From NCBI GenBank assembly GCA_024809215.1, contig JANUBW010000001.1, positions 2,584,841 through 2,648,840 of the forward strand: a DNA stretch of 64,000 nt. Reading direction: 5' to 3'. The position numbers were made by a program, and so were the translations under genes. The number at the start of each line of letters is the position of its first letter. The first letter of the stretch is position 1. This DNA is from Niastella sp. OAS944. Lineage in GTDB: Bacteria > Bacteroidota > Bacteroidia > Chitinophagales > Chitinophagaceae. Below, in pieces: positions 43,147-51,754 of this stretch. The notes below the pieces were generated by a model. The model did no database searches, was not told where the DNA came from, and saw only the letters and a list, made by a program, of their open reading frames with translations.

Positions 43147-43620
43147 TCAGTTTGCCGCCACAGGCCGCGATGCCGAATAAGCGCTGATGTATTCGAGTAT
43201 GGCATCAATTTCCCCATCGGTTAAATTGGGAAACCCGGTCATCATTGCGCCGCCAAACTTTTGTTTAAGCCCATTGAAATAAGGATCGCCGGATTTTAAT
43301 ACCGCAGCCGGATTTCGAATCCACGCATATATCACCTTCTTTTCAACCCTTTGCTGTACATTCATGAGCAAAGGCCCGGTCATATCTTTAAATAATGAAT
43401 GACACGAGGCACAATTATCAAGGAATAATGCTTTTGCTGCAGAAAACTTAGCGGGATCTTTGGGATTGGGGGCATTACCACAAACGTCTTGCATTCCTTT
43501 AGTCTCAGGTTCTTCAGGCGGCGGAGGAATTGTTAATAGATAGCCACCAAATTTAAAGGCTCCTATAACCACAAGCGTTAGTAAGAAGCCCTGCAGCACG
43601 TAATTGACTTCTTTATTCAT
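43147..43620 (-). CDS. Cytochrome c, single CxxCH, membrane-anchored
   Basis: The 157-residue protein has an N-terminal membrane helix (VLQGFLLTLVVIGAFKFGGYLL), a Pro/Glu-rich linker, and a heme c domain with CASCHSLFKDMTGP (heme-binding Cys and His) and the distal methionine in GAMMTGFPNL near the C-terminus, followed by DGEIDAILEYIS. It is exposed to the periplasm and carries electrons between respiratory complexes. The partner is unknown. Confidence 0.88.
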   Translation of the reverse strand: MNKEVNYVLQGFLLTLVVIGAFKFGGYLLTIPPPPEEPETKGMQDVCGNAPNPKDPAKFSAAKALFLDNCASCHSLFKDMTGPLLMNVQQRVEKKVIYAWIRNPAAVLKSGDPYFNGLKQKFGGAMMTGFPNLTDGEIDAILEYISAYSASRPVAAN

Positions 43621-43705
43621 ACCATAAATGTACTACAGGAACGGCATGGCGCATAATCTTTAACCATGCCTGTTTTTTGTACTATTTAAGTGGCTGCCAA
43701 TAAAT

Positions 43706-43734
43706 AAAAAATCCTCCCGATACATCGGGAGGAT
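43706..43734 (-). terminator. Terminator of the acyl-CoA dehydrogenase gene
   Basis: ATCCTCCCGAT (43711-43721) pairs perfectly with ATCGGGAGGAT (43724-43734). On the minus strand a T-run follows the second arm. It is shared with the end of the gene 40 bp away. Confidence 0.88.
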
Positions 43735-43773
43735 CTCTGTCATGACAAGCAACCGTTGAGCAGTATTCATCAA

Positions 43774-44916
43774 TTAAGCTCTTAACACTTCACGGGCAAT
43801 GACGATCTTTTGTATTTCAGATGTGCCTTCGCCAATGGTGCATAATTTACTATCGCGATAAAATTTTTCAACAGGGAAGTCTTTCGTGTAACCATATCCG
43901 CCAAAGATCTGCACAGCCTCATTAGCTACTTTCACGGCCACTTCACTGGCATAATACTTGGCCATGGCGGCTTCTTTACTCATTACCTGACCACGCATTT
44001 TCAAATCGCAGGCCTGCAGTATCAGCAATTCAGCAGCGGCTATTTCAGTAGCCATATCGGCCAGCTTAAAGGAAATACCCTGAAAATTAGCAATGGGCTG
44101 ATCGAACTGATGACGCTCTTTTGCATATTGAATAGACGCTTCGTATGCGCCTTTGGCAATACCTAACGCCAACGCAGCTATTGAAATGCGGCCGCCGTCC
44201 AACACCTTCAATGATTGTTTAAAGCCATCGCCGAAGTTTCCCAACCGGTTACTATCGGGTATGCGGCAATTGTCGAAGATCATTTCGGCGGTTTCGCTGG
44301 CCCGCATCCCCAGCTTGTTCTCTTTTTTACCACCCCTGAAACCGGGTGTGCCGCGTTCAACTATAAATGCGGTAGCATTATCCTTTGTCCTTGGTTCACC
44401 GGTTCGGGCTATTACAACGGCTACATCGGCACTTTTACCATGGGTGATCCAGCATTTGGTGCCATTCAATACCCAATGATCGCCGTCTTTTATAGCCACT
44501 GTTTTCATATTGGCAGCATCGCTTCCGGTATTAGGTTCAGTTAACCCCCACGCACCCAGCCATTCGCCGGTAGCCAGCTTTGGCAGGTATTTTCGCTTTT
44601 GGTCTTCATCGCCAAAACTCAACATATGGCCCGTGCAAAGCGAATTGTGCGCGGCTAAACTTAAACCAATGGAACCGCATACTTTGGACACTTCTACTAT
44701 TATGGCTACATATTCATAATAGGAAAGACCTGCGCCGCCATAAGTTTCAGGTACCAGTACGCCCATTAAACCCAGTTTACCCATTTCCTTAAAAACCTGC
44801 ATGGGAAACTCCTGGGTTTCATCCCACTCCATCACATAAGGCTTTATATGCTGTTGCGCAAAATCGCGGGTAGATTGTGCAACCTGATCTGTAAGTTCTG
44901 AAGTTTGAAAGTTCAT
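43774..44916 (-). CDS. Acyl-CoA dehydrogenase
   Basis: The 380-residue flavoenzyme oxidises an acyl-CoA at the alpha-beta bond. Family marks are GLMGVLVPETYGGAGLSYYEY, LGAWGLTEPNTGSDAANMKT, WITHGKSADVAVVIA, LGMRASETAEMIFDNCRIPD and QIFGGYGYTKDFPVEKFYRDSK. ATG 44916 is preferred over an upstream in-frame start, which would add nine unlike residues. The substrate (short, medium or branched chain) is unclear. A 16-bp operator-like palindrome lies 70 bp upstream. Confidence 0.92.
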   Translation of the reverse strand: MNFQTSELTDQVAQSTRDFAQQHIKPYVMEWDETQEFPMQVFKEMGKLGLMGVLVPETYGGAGLSYYEYVAIIVEVSKVCGSIGLSLAAHNSLCTGHMLSFGDEDQKRKYLPKLATGEWLGAWGLTEPNTGSDAANMKTVAIKDGDHWVLNGTKCWITHGKSADVAVVIARTGEPRTKDNATAFIVERGTPGFRGGKKENKLGMRASETAEMIFDNCRIPDSNRLGNFGDGFKQSLKVLDGGRISIAALALGIAKGAYEASIQYAKERHQFDQPIANFQGISFKLADMATEIAAAELLILQACDLKMRGQVMSKEAAMAKYYASEVAVKVANEAVQIFGGYGYTKDFPVEKFYRDSKLCTIGEGTSEIQKIVIAREVLRA

Positions 44917-44985
44917 ACTTAAATATACCTGAATTACTCGCAAGAATCGTTAAAGGTCGATGCAATATAATATTATTTTTGACAC

Positions 44986-45001
44986 ACTAACAAATGTTAG
45001 T
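44986..45001. promoter_or_regulatory. Operator-like palindrome upstream of the acyl-CoA dehydrogenase
   Basis: ACTAACAAATGTTAGT has perfect 7-bp arms with a 2-bp spacer, 70-85 bp before ATG 44916. The size and symmetry suit a TetR-type regulator of fatty acid catabolism, though no such gene is adjacent. Confidence 0.45.
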
Positions 45002-45088
45002 AATTCTTTTTAGGATATTTAATACTATGTTCCGAAGTATTGTGCCTACTCACCTAATTATCAATATTTAGCGTAAACAGTCACGTTC

Positions 45089-45973
45089 TCACTCAACCGC
45101 TATATATTGTTCAATTTTCTGGTATAGTTCGGGTGTCACCAGCACTATTTGCTGCAACTGCTCGCGGGTATTAAAAACTCCATGCTGCTGACGGTATTGC
45201 ACAATGGCATTGGCCACATTCCAGCGAATGTATGGGTGCTGTTTCAGGGTGTTTACATCGGCCGTATTGATGTTTATCTTTTGCACAACCGGCTCACATT
45301 GTAACCGCGGTTTTATTATTTGAAAGGTTGAATCGGTTAGGCCGAACGTTTCCCCCACCTGTTCTACCGAATAAAAGCCACCCAATTTATTGCGAAAGTT
45401 AACAATGCGGCTGGCCAGCTTGCTGCCAATACCGGGCAATGCAATAAATGCTGTTGTATCGGCCAGGTTAATATCGATCACTGTGGGAGGCGCCTTTACA
45501 TATTTCATCGATGGCCGCCCAGTATAATGGAATGGCGGCGCTTCTATTTGCACATATGGCTGCAGGCGGTTGAAGTCTGCCGGTTTTAAACTATACATTT
45601 TCTGCAGGTCGGCAATAGTTCTAAACTTACCACCCTTGTTCCTGTAGTTTAAGATGGTGCGAACCGTACGATCAGGCAGTCCCAGCTTTTTCCAGCCGGC
45701 TTCATCCAATGTATTGGGGTTGAACCGGAAAACCGTAGCTGGTGGGTTAACATCCGGCCTTTTTTCATAGGTCAATCGCCGGGTGAATTCTTTTTCGGGT
45801 TGAACAGGTGCTTTTTCCAGTTGAATAGCTGAAGCCGTAAGTTCTTTGTTCAATGAGGGAGATGTTAAAAATTGAGGAAGTATGGCAGTTCCTACAATCA
45901 ACAGCAACAGGGTGTAAATACCAATGCGTTCTTTCTTAGAGAAAGTGAAATAATCTTTCCATTTGCCTTCCAT
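45089..45973 (-). CDS. Membrane-anchored helix-hairpin-helix (ComEA-like) protein
   Basis: The 294-residue protein has one membrane helix near residue 20-40 (IGIYTLLLLIVGTAILPQFL), then three ComEA/UvrC-type HhH units: FNPNTLDEAGWKKLGLPDRT, IDINLADTTAFIALPGIGSK and ININTADVNTLKQHPYIRWN. Such proteins bind DNA non-specifically and are linked to DNA uptake, but the Bacteroidota members are not well studied. It stands alone, divergent from the FIST gene. ATG 45973 is chosen over an upstream Met. Confidence 0.8.
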   Translation of the reverse strand: MEGKWKDYFTFSKKERIGIYTLLLLIVGTAILPQFLTSPSLNKELTASAIQLEKAPVQPEKEFTRRLTYEKRPDVNPPATVFRFNPNTLDEAGWKKLGLPDRTVRTILNYRNKGGKFRTIADLQKMYSLKPADFNRLQPYVQIEAPPFHYTGRPSMKYVKAPPTVIDINLADTTAFIALPGIGSKLASRIVNFRNKLGGFYSVEQVGETFGLTDSTFQIIKPRLQCEPVVQKININTADVNTLKQHPYIRWNVANAIVQYRQQHGVFNTREQLQQIVLVTPELYQKIEQYIAVE

Positions 45974-46161
45974 AAACAAACTTTAAGCAGTGTCAATCTA
46001 TTAGGTTTCCTGCTACTAATAATTATTGCCTTTCGCTAAGGGATTACCCGGAAGTTTTCAAATGGCGGAAAAAAATCACTTATTTTTTTATGATAAATAT
46101 AAGTATTTGATTCAATAAACGTTACACATATGGCCTTAGTCCTTCCCCAAAAACTAACCGC

Positions 46162-46995
46162 ATGAAAATTCAACAACTCCAGTACATCGATAAAAGCTGG
46201 AAAATTCATATGCACGCTGAGGACTTTGATCGCATGCAATGCCAGCTGGTATTGGTGTTTGGCGAATCGTCGCTTATTACCGACGCCGCCGTTTTCAATT
46301 ACCTCGAAAGAGGTTATCCCGAAGCACATATCATTTTTTCATCCACCTCGGGCGAGATCATTCATACCGATGTTTTTGATAGCAGTGTTGTTGTTACGGC
46401 CATTCAATTTGAGAATACTGTTGTTCATTGTTTCGAAACAAATATATACAGGCATAAAACAAGCTACGATGCCGGCCAATACCTGATGCAGCAATTGCAG
46501 CAAAGCGATTTGAGCGCCGCCTTTATTATCTCTGATAAAACACATATTGAAGGCAGTGAACTGAAAGCCGGTTTCAACGCCAATAACACAAACCGAATAC
46601 CTATTACCGGCGGCATTGCCGGCGATGGTTGCGGTTGTACCAAAACCCTGGTAGGATTAAACCATTTACCTGCCGAAGGAGTGATTGCTGCCGTTGGTTT
46701 TTATGGTAAACAAATACAGGTAGGTCATGGGTTATTTAATCTCAACAAACAGTGTATAGAAACAGGCGGTTCGCAATCGAACAACCCCGATCTGGCTATA
46801 CTGGTAAGTTGTATTGGTAATAATCCCGGGTTACGCAATCGTACCGAAGAAGAAGTACGCGCCGTAAACGATATCTTTGGTACAGCCACCTGCACCACCG
46901 GTTTTTATTCGTATGGCGATATTTCTCCCTTTAATACCGATAACAGTTCGCCCCACCATCAAACCATGACCATTACTACATTTACAGAATTTTAA
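46162..46995 (+). CDS. FIST domain sensor protein, possibly internally shortened
   Basis: The 277-residue protein has a FIST N-terminal domain (VLVFGESSLITDAAVFNYL, IIFSSTSGEIIHTDVFDSSV, GGIAGDGCGCTKTLVGLN) and the final motifs of FIST_C (PDLAILVSCIGN, LRNRTEEEVRAVNDIFG, TTGFYSYGDISPF). Family members are usually about 380 residues, so about 100 residues between GHGLF (near residue 195) and NLNKQC appear to be missing in frame. FIST proteins are sensory modules thought to bind small ligands such as amino acids. The following gene is a hybrid histidine kinase 13 bp downstream, so the pair likely signals together. Confidence 0.78.
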   Translation: MKIQQLQYIDKSWKIHMHAEDFDRMQCQLVLVFGESSLITDAAVFNYLERGYPEAHIIFSSTSGEIIHTDVFDSSVVVTAIQFENTVVHCFETNIYRHKTSYDAGQYLMQQLQQSDLSAAFIISDKTHIEGSELKAGFNANNTNRIPITGGIAGDGCGCTKTLVGLNHLPAEGVIAAVGFYGKQIQVGHGLFNLNKQCIETGGSQSNNPDLAILVSCIGNNPGLRNRTEEEVRAVNDIFGTATCTTGFYSYGDISPFNTDNSSPHHQTMTITTFTEF

Positions 46996-47008
46996 GCCCA
47001 ACCCTTAT

Positions 47009-48518
47009 ATGCAGCAGCCCTATCACCAATTACTTGAAAAGCAAATAGCCAATACCCTGTCCGGCGCACAGAAGTATGACCCCGCCGTTCAACAGTTATT
47101 AAAACTGGTTGATCAGGCATACAGGAACTTCGACACCGAACAAAAACTTACCGAACGTGCTTTTCAGGAATGTGAAAAAGAATACCAGAACATATTGCAC
47201 AACCTGCAACTTCAAAATAATCCGCCAGTCGGTAAAGAAATTGAAAGATGCCGTTGTTGGGCACGATCCCAAGGCGGCCGCTATTATAGAGCGTGAAGAA
47301 AACGCGCTGATCAATATCATGAGCTGGCTCGAAAAACAAATACAAAAGCGAAAAGAAACCGAAGCAGAACTCATCAGGGCCAAAGAACAAGCAGAAGATG
47401 GAGCCCGTGCCAAAAGCGATTTTTTGTCGGTGATGAGCCATGAAATTCGCACGCCCCTCAATGCCATCATTGGTATTGCCCATTTACTATCGCAGGACCA
47501 GCTTTTGCCCAACCAGTTGGAGAACCTGAAAGCGCTGAATATTTCTGCGGAGAACCTGCTTCGGCTCATTAACGATATTCTCGATTTTGGTAAAATTGAA
47601 GAAGGGAAAATTGTACTGGCAGAAAAGAATATCTGCTTACAGCAACTCGCCGAAAATATAAAGACCGCACATCATATTCGGGCCGCGGAAAGAGGTAATA
47701 CCATCAATATGATCATTGATGAAAAGTTACCACAAATAATACTGGGCGATGAAGTAAGGCTTGGACAAATTCTGCACAACCTGATGTCGAACGCCGTTAA
47801 ATTTACCCGCAACGGTTCCATCACCCTTACCATCTCACTTGAAAAAATACAGGGCGAAGAAGCCACGGTTTATTTTTCTGTAACCGATACCGGCGTAGGT
47901 ATTGAAAAAGAGAAACAGGTGCTTATCTTCGATCGCTTTACCCAGGCCAGCGTTGATATTGCCAGGGAGTTTGGCGGTTCGGGCCTTGGACTGGCCATTG
48001 TAAAACAACTGGCAGCTTTACATAATAGTGATATTTATTTGAACAGCGAACCCGGTCGCGGTTCTACATTCTTCTTTACAATAAATTTCAAAACCGGTAA
48101 ACAGGAAGCGCCGCAGCAACAAACCTCCAATGGCAAGAATGATCTTTCGGGAATAAAAGTATTGCTGGTTGAAGATGTTGAGTTCAATATTATGGTGGCC
48201 AAGAAAATGATCACCAACTGGAACGGCGCTGTTGATGTTGCTGAAAATGGCGCCATAGCGCTTAATAAGGTGCGTCAGTCGGCATACGACATTGTGTTGA
48301 TGGACCTTCAAATGCCTGTAATGGACGGCTACAACGCCACACAACATATAAGGAACTTCAACGACGATATTCCCATCATTGCGCTTACCGCCTCAGCCTC
48401 AGCCGATATTCTGCAACGCACCCGCGAGTTTGGGATGACGGATTATTTGGCCAAGCCTTTTAAGCCGGGGGAGTTATATGAAATGATCTCGAAGTATAGT
48501 CGCCGTACCGGCAGTTGA
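47009..48518 (+). CDS. Hybrid histidine kinase-response regulator, split by a frameshift
   Basis: The gene starts at ATG 47009 (MQQPYHQLLEKQIANTLSGA), with coiled-coil helices up to LHNLQLQN. At about 47211-47224, within TTCAAAATAATCC, an extra base moves the frame, after which IRQSVKKLKDAVVGHDPKAA and the rest continue. The downstream part has a HisKA domain (SHEIRTPLNAIIGIAHLL), a GHKL ATPase (LMSNAVKFTRNG, TDTGVGIEKEKQ, GGSGLGLAIVKQ) and a C-terminal receiver (LVEDVEFNIMVAKKM, DIVLMDLQMPVMDG, DYLAKPF). It acts with the FIST protein upstream. The shift could be a real mutation, a programmed shift or a sequencing error in an A-rich stretch. Confidence 0.78.
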
Positions 48519-48690
48519 CGAGTTAACAGGTTGACGAGTTGACAAGAGAATACAGACAAGCCTTGCTGGTATTGGAAGGCCTTCTCATTTATTATAGCTT
48601 TACGTAAAAGCTGGCGTAGCGTAAGGAATGCTGCGAAAACTGAACAACTCAATAACTGAACAACTTAATAACTGGCATTTTGCTTTCACG
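48513..48690. repeat. Degenerate short-word repeat island after the hybrid kinase
   Basis: Words include TTGACGAGTTAACAGG and TTGACGAGTTGACAAG (48515-48547), CAACTCAATAACTGAAC and CAACTTAATAACTGG (48644-48676) and TTTCACGTTTTCCGTTTCACG (48684-48704, in part). The kinase stop codon TGA falls in the first word. Confidence 0.7.
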
Positions 48691-48709
48691 TTTTCCGTTT
48701 CACGCCTCC

Positions 48710-49486
48710 TCAAACTTTAATAACAAGCCCATCATAAGCCAGGTTAATGCCATTAGGCAACTCAGCATCCACTTCGGCATGCAGCCCCATTTGATGGCTG
48801 ATGTGGGTAAGATATGTTTGTGGTACTTTCAGGCTCTTGGCCACTTCAATGCTTTCGCCAAGGGAGTAATGCGAAATGTGTTGTTCTTTACGAAGCGCAT
48901 TCAGCACCAACACTTCGGTGCCTTTTATTTTTTCCAACTCGCTTTCTTCAATGCGATTGGCATCTGTTATATAAGTGAACTTACCAAACCTAAACCCAAG
49001 CACGGGCATTTTTAAATGCCATACCATAACGGGGGTAACAGGAATATCGCCGGCCATAAATGGTTCCAGCGCAATAGTGTTCAATTGTATATCGGGAACA
49101 CCGGGGTATTTAGATTCATAAAATGCATAGGGAAACTCACGAATGATCACTTCCTGCGTCATATCGCTGGCATACACCTGCATGGCCTGCTGCTGAAAGA
49201 AGTTAAAGGCCCGAACATCATCAAGCCCGGCAACATGATCTTTATGCGAATGGGTAAAAATAATAGCGTCGAGGTGTTTTACATGCGCCCGCAACATCTG
49301 GTACCTAAAGTCGGGACCGGAATCAACCACAAGGGTTGTATTTTCCGATTGCACCATAATGCTGGAACGAAGCCGGTTATCTTTTTTATCGGTTGATGTA
49401 CAAACAGGACAATCACAGGCTATCATGGGTACACCGGCGCTGGTACCCGTGCCTAAAAAAGTAATGGTTAATGAAGGATAGCTCAC
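48710..49486 (-). CDS. MBL-fold metallohydrolase (PhnP-like)
   Basis: The 258-residue hydrolase has the metal motif FTHSHKDHVAGLDDVR, an initial FLGTGTSAGVPMIACDCPVC whose cysteines resemble the zinc-binding site of PhnP, and later THISHQMG, DANRIEE. PhnP-type enzymes cleave cyclic phosphodiesters; the substrate here is unknown. The GTG at 49486 is the likely start. It is 29 bp downstream of the small gene at 49516. Confidence 0.82.
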   Translation of the reverse strand: MSYPSLTITFLGTGTSAGVPMIACDCPVCTSTDKKDNRLRSSIMVQSENTTLVVDSGPDFRYQMLRAHVKHLDAIIFTHSHKDHVAGLDDVRAFNFFQQQAMQVYASDMTQEVIIREFPYAFYESKYPGVPDIQLNTIALEPFMAGDIPVTPVMVWHLKMPVLGFRFGKFTYITDANRIEESELEKIKGTEVLVLNALRKEQHISHYSLGESIEVAKSLKVPQTYLTHISHQMGLHAEVDAELPNGINLAYDGLVIKV

Positions 49487-49515
49487 GCGGTAAATGTACG
49501 TAAGAAGAATGATTC

Positions 49516-49803
49516 TTACTTCTGGTTTTCAGCCTGTACTAATGCATGCCTTTCAAGCACATCATTGTACGTTCTGCGTACTTCGGGCGAAAAGATCTCC
49601 GGATCTACTTTCAATTGCGGAATAAGATCGATCAACGTACTTATGCGGCCCTCAAGTTGGAGGAATTTATTTAATACTACTACCTTCTTTTGTTCCAAAA
49701 TGCAATATCCACTTTGAAAATTACCTCGTTCATAGCGTAGCACATATTCCGCCTCGTCAAGGATCGCTTCAATTTTATCTAATGTTGCCTGCGTAAATTT
49801 CAT
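49516..49803 (-). CDS. Small conserved hypothetical protein
   Basis: The 95-residue product has a helix-strand-strand-helix pattern (TLDKIEAILDEAEYVLRYER, FQSGYCILEQKKVVVLNKFL, LEGRISTLIDLIPQL). I do not recognise a function. Short proteins of this kind occur near cell-envelope genes in Bacteroidota. It may be co-transcribed with the MBL hydrolase. Confidence 0.68.
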   Translation of the reverse strand: MKFTQATLDKIEAILDEAEYVLRYERGNFQSGYCILEQKKVVVLNKFLQLEGRISTLIDLIPQLKVDPEIFSPEVRRTYNDVLERHALVQAENQK

Positions 49804-50001
49804 AGTATGGCAAAGTTAATATTCACAATTTTGGTGCTCGAAATAGATAACCTCAACTTTTCCACACAAAACGTTGAGAACGATGCCTTATAGCCAAAAA
49901 AGCGGTAAAAATGCCGTTTCAGGCTATAAAATCATGTTTTTCTATCAATTTCAAGCGCCGTTTCCGGGCTCACACTTCGATTACCTTACTACTAAACGAC
50001 T

Positions 50002-51558
50002 TTATTTATTGGTCATTTTGATAACCGGTACAATCATCTCCTCTAAACTAACGCCGCCATGCTGAAAAGTGTTGCGATAATAATTTACATAATAATTGTA
50101 ATTATTGGGGTAACACAGGTACATGTCTTCGCGTGCAAAGATGTACGATGAATTCACTGTTGGCACAGGCAATCCGGCCTCTTTTGGATCGCGAAAGGCC
50201 AGTACATCTTTTGGCTCATAGTTGAGGTTACGTCCATGTTTATAACGCAGATTGGTGGTGGTTTGTTTGTCGCCAATCACTTTGGCCGGGGTTTTAACCC
50301 GTACCGTTCCATGATCGGTGGCCAGTATAAGATTGAGTTTTTTATCGGCTACTTTTTTCAATGCCTGGTGCAATGGCGAATGCTCGAACCAGCTGCGGGT
50401 AACACTTCTATAGCTGGTTTCATCACCGGCCAGTTCTTTCAGCACTTCCATTTCGGTGCGGGCATGGCTTAGCATATCAACAAAGTTGTAAACGATGATA
50501 TTAAGATCATTGCCCATCAGGTTATGAATATTGTTCACCAGGTCCTGCCCCGCCTGATTGTTAAGTATCTTGGTATAAGAAACCTTTAGATCATCGCGTC
50601 GCTGGCGTTTTAAAAAAGCACGGAAGAACTCTTCCTCATTCAAATTCTTTCCGCCTTCTTCATCATCGTTCTTCCATTGCTGCGGAAATTGTTTTTCAAT
50701 ATCTACAGGGAGCAATCCGCTGAAAATGGCATTGCGCGCGTATTGTGTGGCAGTAGGCAGTATGCTGTAAAAACTGTCTTCTTCCAGTATGCGAAAACTT
50801 TCGGCAAAGATGGGTGAAATAGCACGCCACTGGTCAAATCGCAGGTTATCTATCAATACAAAAAAGGTAGGCGTTCCCTTTTCAACATGCGGAAGTACTT
50901 TAAACTTGATCAGGTTGTGCGACATTACCGGCCCGTCGTCACTTTTGGGATTTACCCAACGGGCATAGTTCTTTGAAACGAATTTAAAGAACTCGGTATT
51001 GGCTTCGTTCTTCTGGGTTTGAAACACTTCCTGCATTTCGGGACTGTCACTTTTCTCCATTTCAAGTTCCCAGTACACCAGTTTTTTGTAAATGTCCATC
51101 CATTCGTTGTAATCGGGATTGCTGTTAAGCGCCATAAACAAATTGCGGAACTGCTGCTGATAGGCCATGGTGGTTTTTTCGCCCACCAGACGTTTGTTAT
51201 CGATGATCTTTTTCAAGCTTAACAGTACCTGGTTGGGGTTCACCGGTTTTATAAGGTAATCGGTGATCTGGCTGCCAATGGCATCGTCCATCAGATTTTC
51301 CGTTTCATTCTTGGTGATCATTACCACCGGTATCTGCGAATTGATCTCTTTTATTTTGGAAAGGGTTTCCAGTCCGGTGATACCGGGCATGGTTTCATCG
51401 AGCAGTACTACGTCGAGGATGTTTTCCTTTACATAATCCACTGCATCAAATCCATTGGTGAGCGCCGTTACTTCGTACCCCTTATTCTGTAAAAAAAGTA
51501 TTTGAGATTGTAAACTTTCAATTTCATCGTCAACCCAAAGTATTTTACCTAGTGGCAT
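50002..51558 (-). CDS. porX: PorX, type IX secretion response regulator with PglZ domain
   Basis: The 518-residue protein has a receiver domain (ILWVDDEIESLQSQI, phospho-acceptor Asp in DVVLLDETMPGITG, MITKNETE, DYLIKPVNPNQ) followed by helices and a PglZ/alkaline-phosphatase-like domain (TFFVLIDNLRFDQWRAI, SILPTATQYARNAIFSG, ATDHGTVRVKTPAKVIG, HGGVSLEEMIVPV). PorX, with PorY and the sigma factor SigP, controls type IX secretion genes, so it probably regulates the porU/porV/gldJ set elsewhere in this window. The HD phosphohydrolase gene is divergent beside it, the usual order. Confidence 0.92.
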   Translation of the reverse strand: MPLGKILWVDDEIESLQSQILFLQNKGYEVTALTNGFDAVDYVKENILDVVLLDETMPGITGLETLSKIKEINSQIPVVMITKNETENLMDDAIGSQITDYLIKPVNPNQVLLSLKKIIDNKRLVGEKTTMAYQQQFRNLFMALNSNPDYNEWMDIYKKLVYWELEMEKSDSPEMQEVFQTQKNEANTEFFKFVSKNYARWVNPKSDDGPVMSHNLIKFKVLPHVEKGTPTFFVLIDNLRFDQWRAISPIFAESFRILEEDSFYSILPTATQYARNAIFSGLLPVDIEKQFPQQWKNDDEEGGKNLNEEEFFRAFLKRQRRDDLKVSYTKILNNQAGQDLVNNIHNLMGNDLNIIVYNFVDMLSHARTEMEVLKELAGDETSYRSVTRSWFEHSPLHQALKKVADKKLNLILATDHGTVRVKTPAKVIGDKQTTTNLRYKHGRNLNYEPKDVLAFRDPKEAGLPVPTVNSSYIFAREDMYLCYPNNYNYYVNYYRNTFQHGGVSLEEMIVPVIKMTNK

Positions 51559-51574
51559 GTAAAGTTGTTTATAG

Positions 51575-51663
51575 AGTTCTTGGTTTTAAGTTTTTAGTTC
51601 ACTACTTCTGGCTTTTCCCTTGTCAACTCGTCAACTTGTCAACTCGTCAACTATTTAACTGGC
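51575..51663. repeat. Degenerate short-word repeat island upstream of porX
   Basis: GTTCTTGG, GTTTTAAG, TTTTTAGTTC (51578-51600) are followed by TTGTCAACTCGTCAACTTG and TCAACTCGTCAAC (51619-51652). The island lies about 20 bp upstream of the porX start. Confidence 0.65.
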
Positions 51664-51702
51664 CCCAATCTAACCAAATTTAATTTATCCCCCCAGGCTT
51701 TG

Positions 51703-51710
51703 TACTTTTG
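51703..51710 (+). promoter_or_regulatory. Putative -7 box of the HD phosphohydrolase gene
   Basis: TACTTTTG fits TAnnTTTG, 45 bp upstream of ATG 51755. No clear -33 TTG was found at the expected distance. Confidence 0.35.
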
Positions 51711-51754
51711 CCCGCTGCTTTTGGCAGCAATTTTAACAAATAAGCAGGCAGCGA

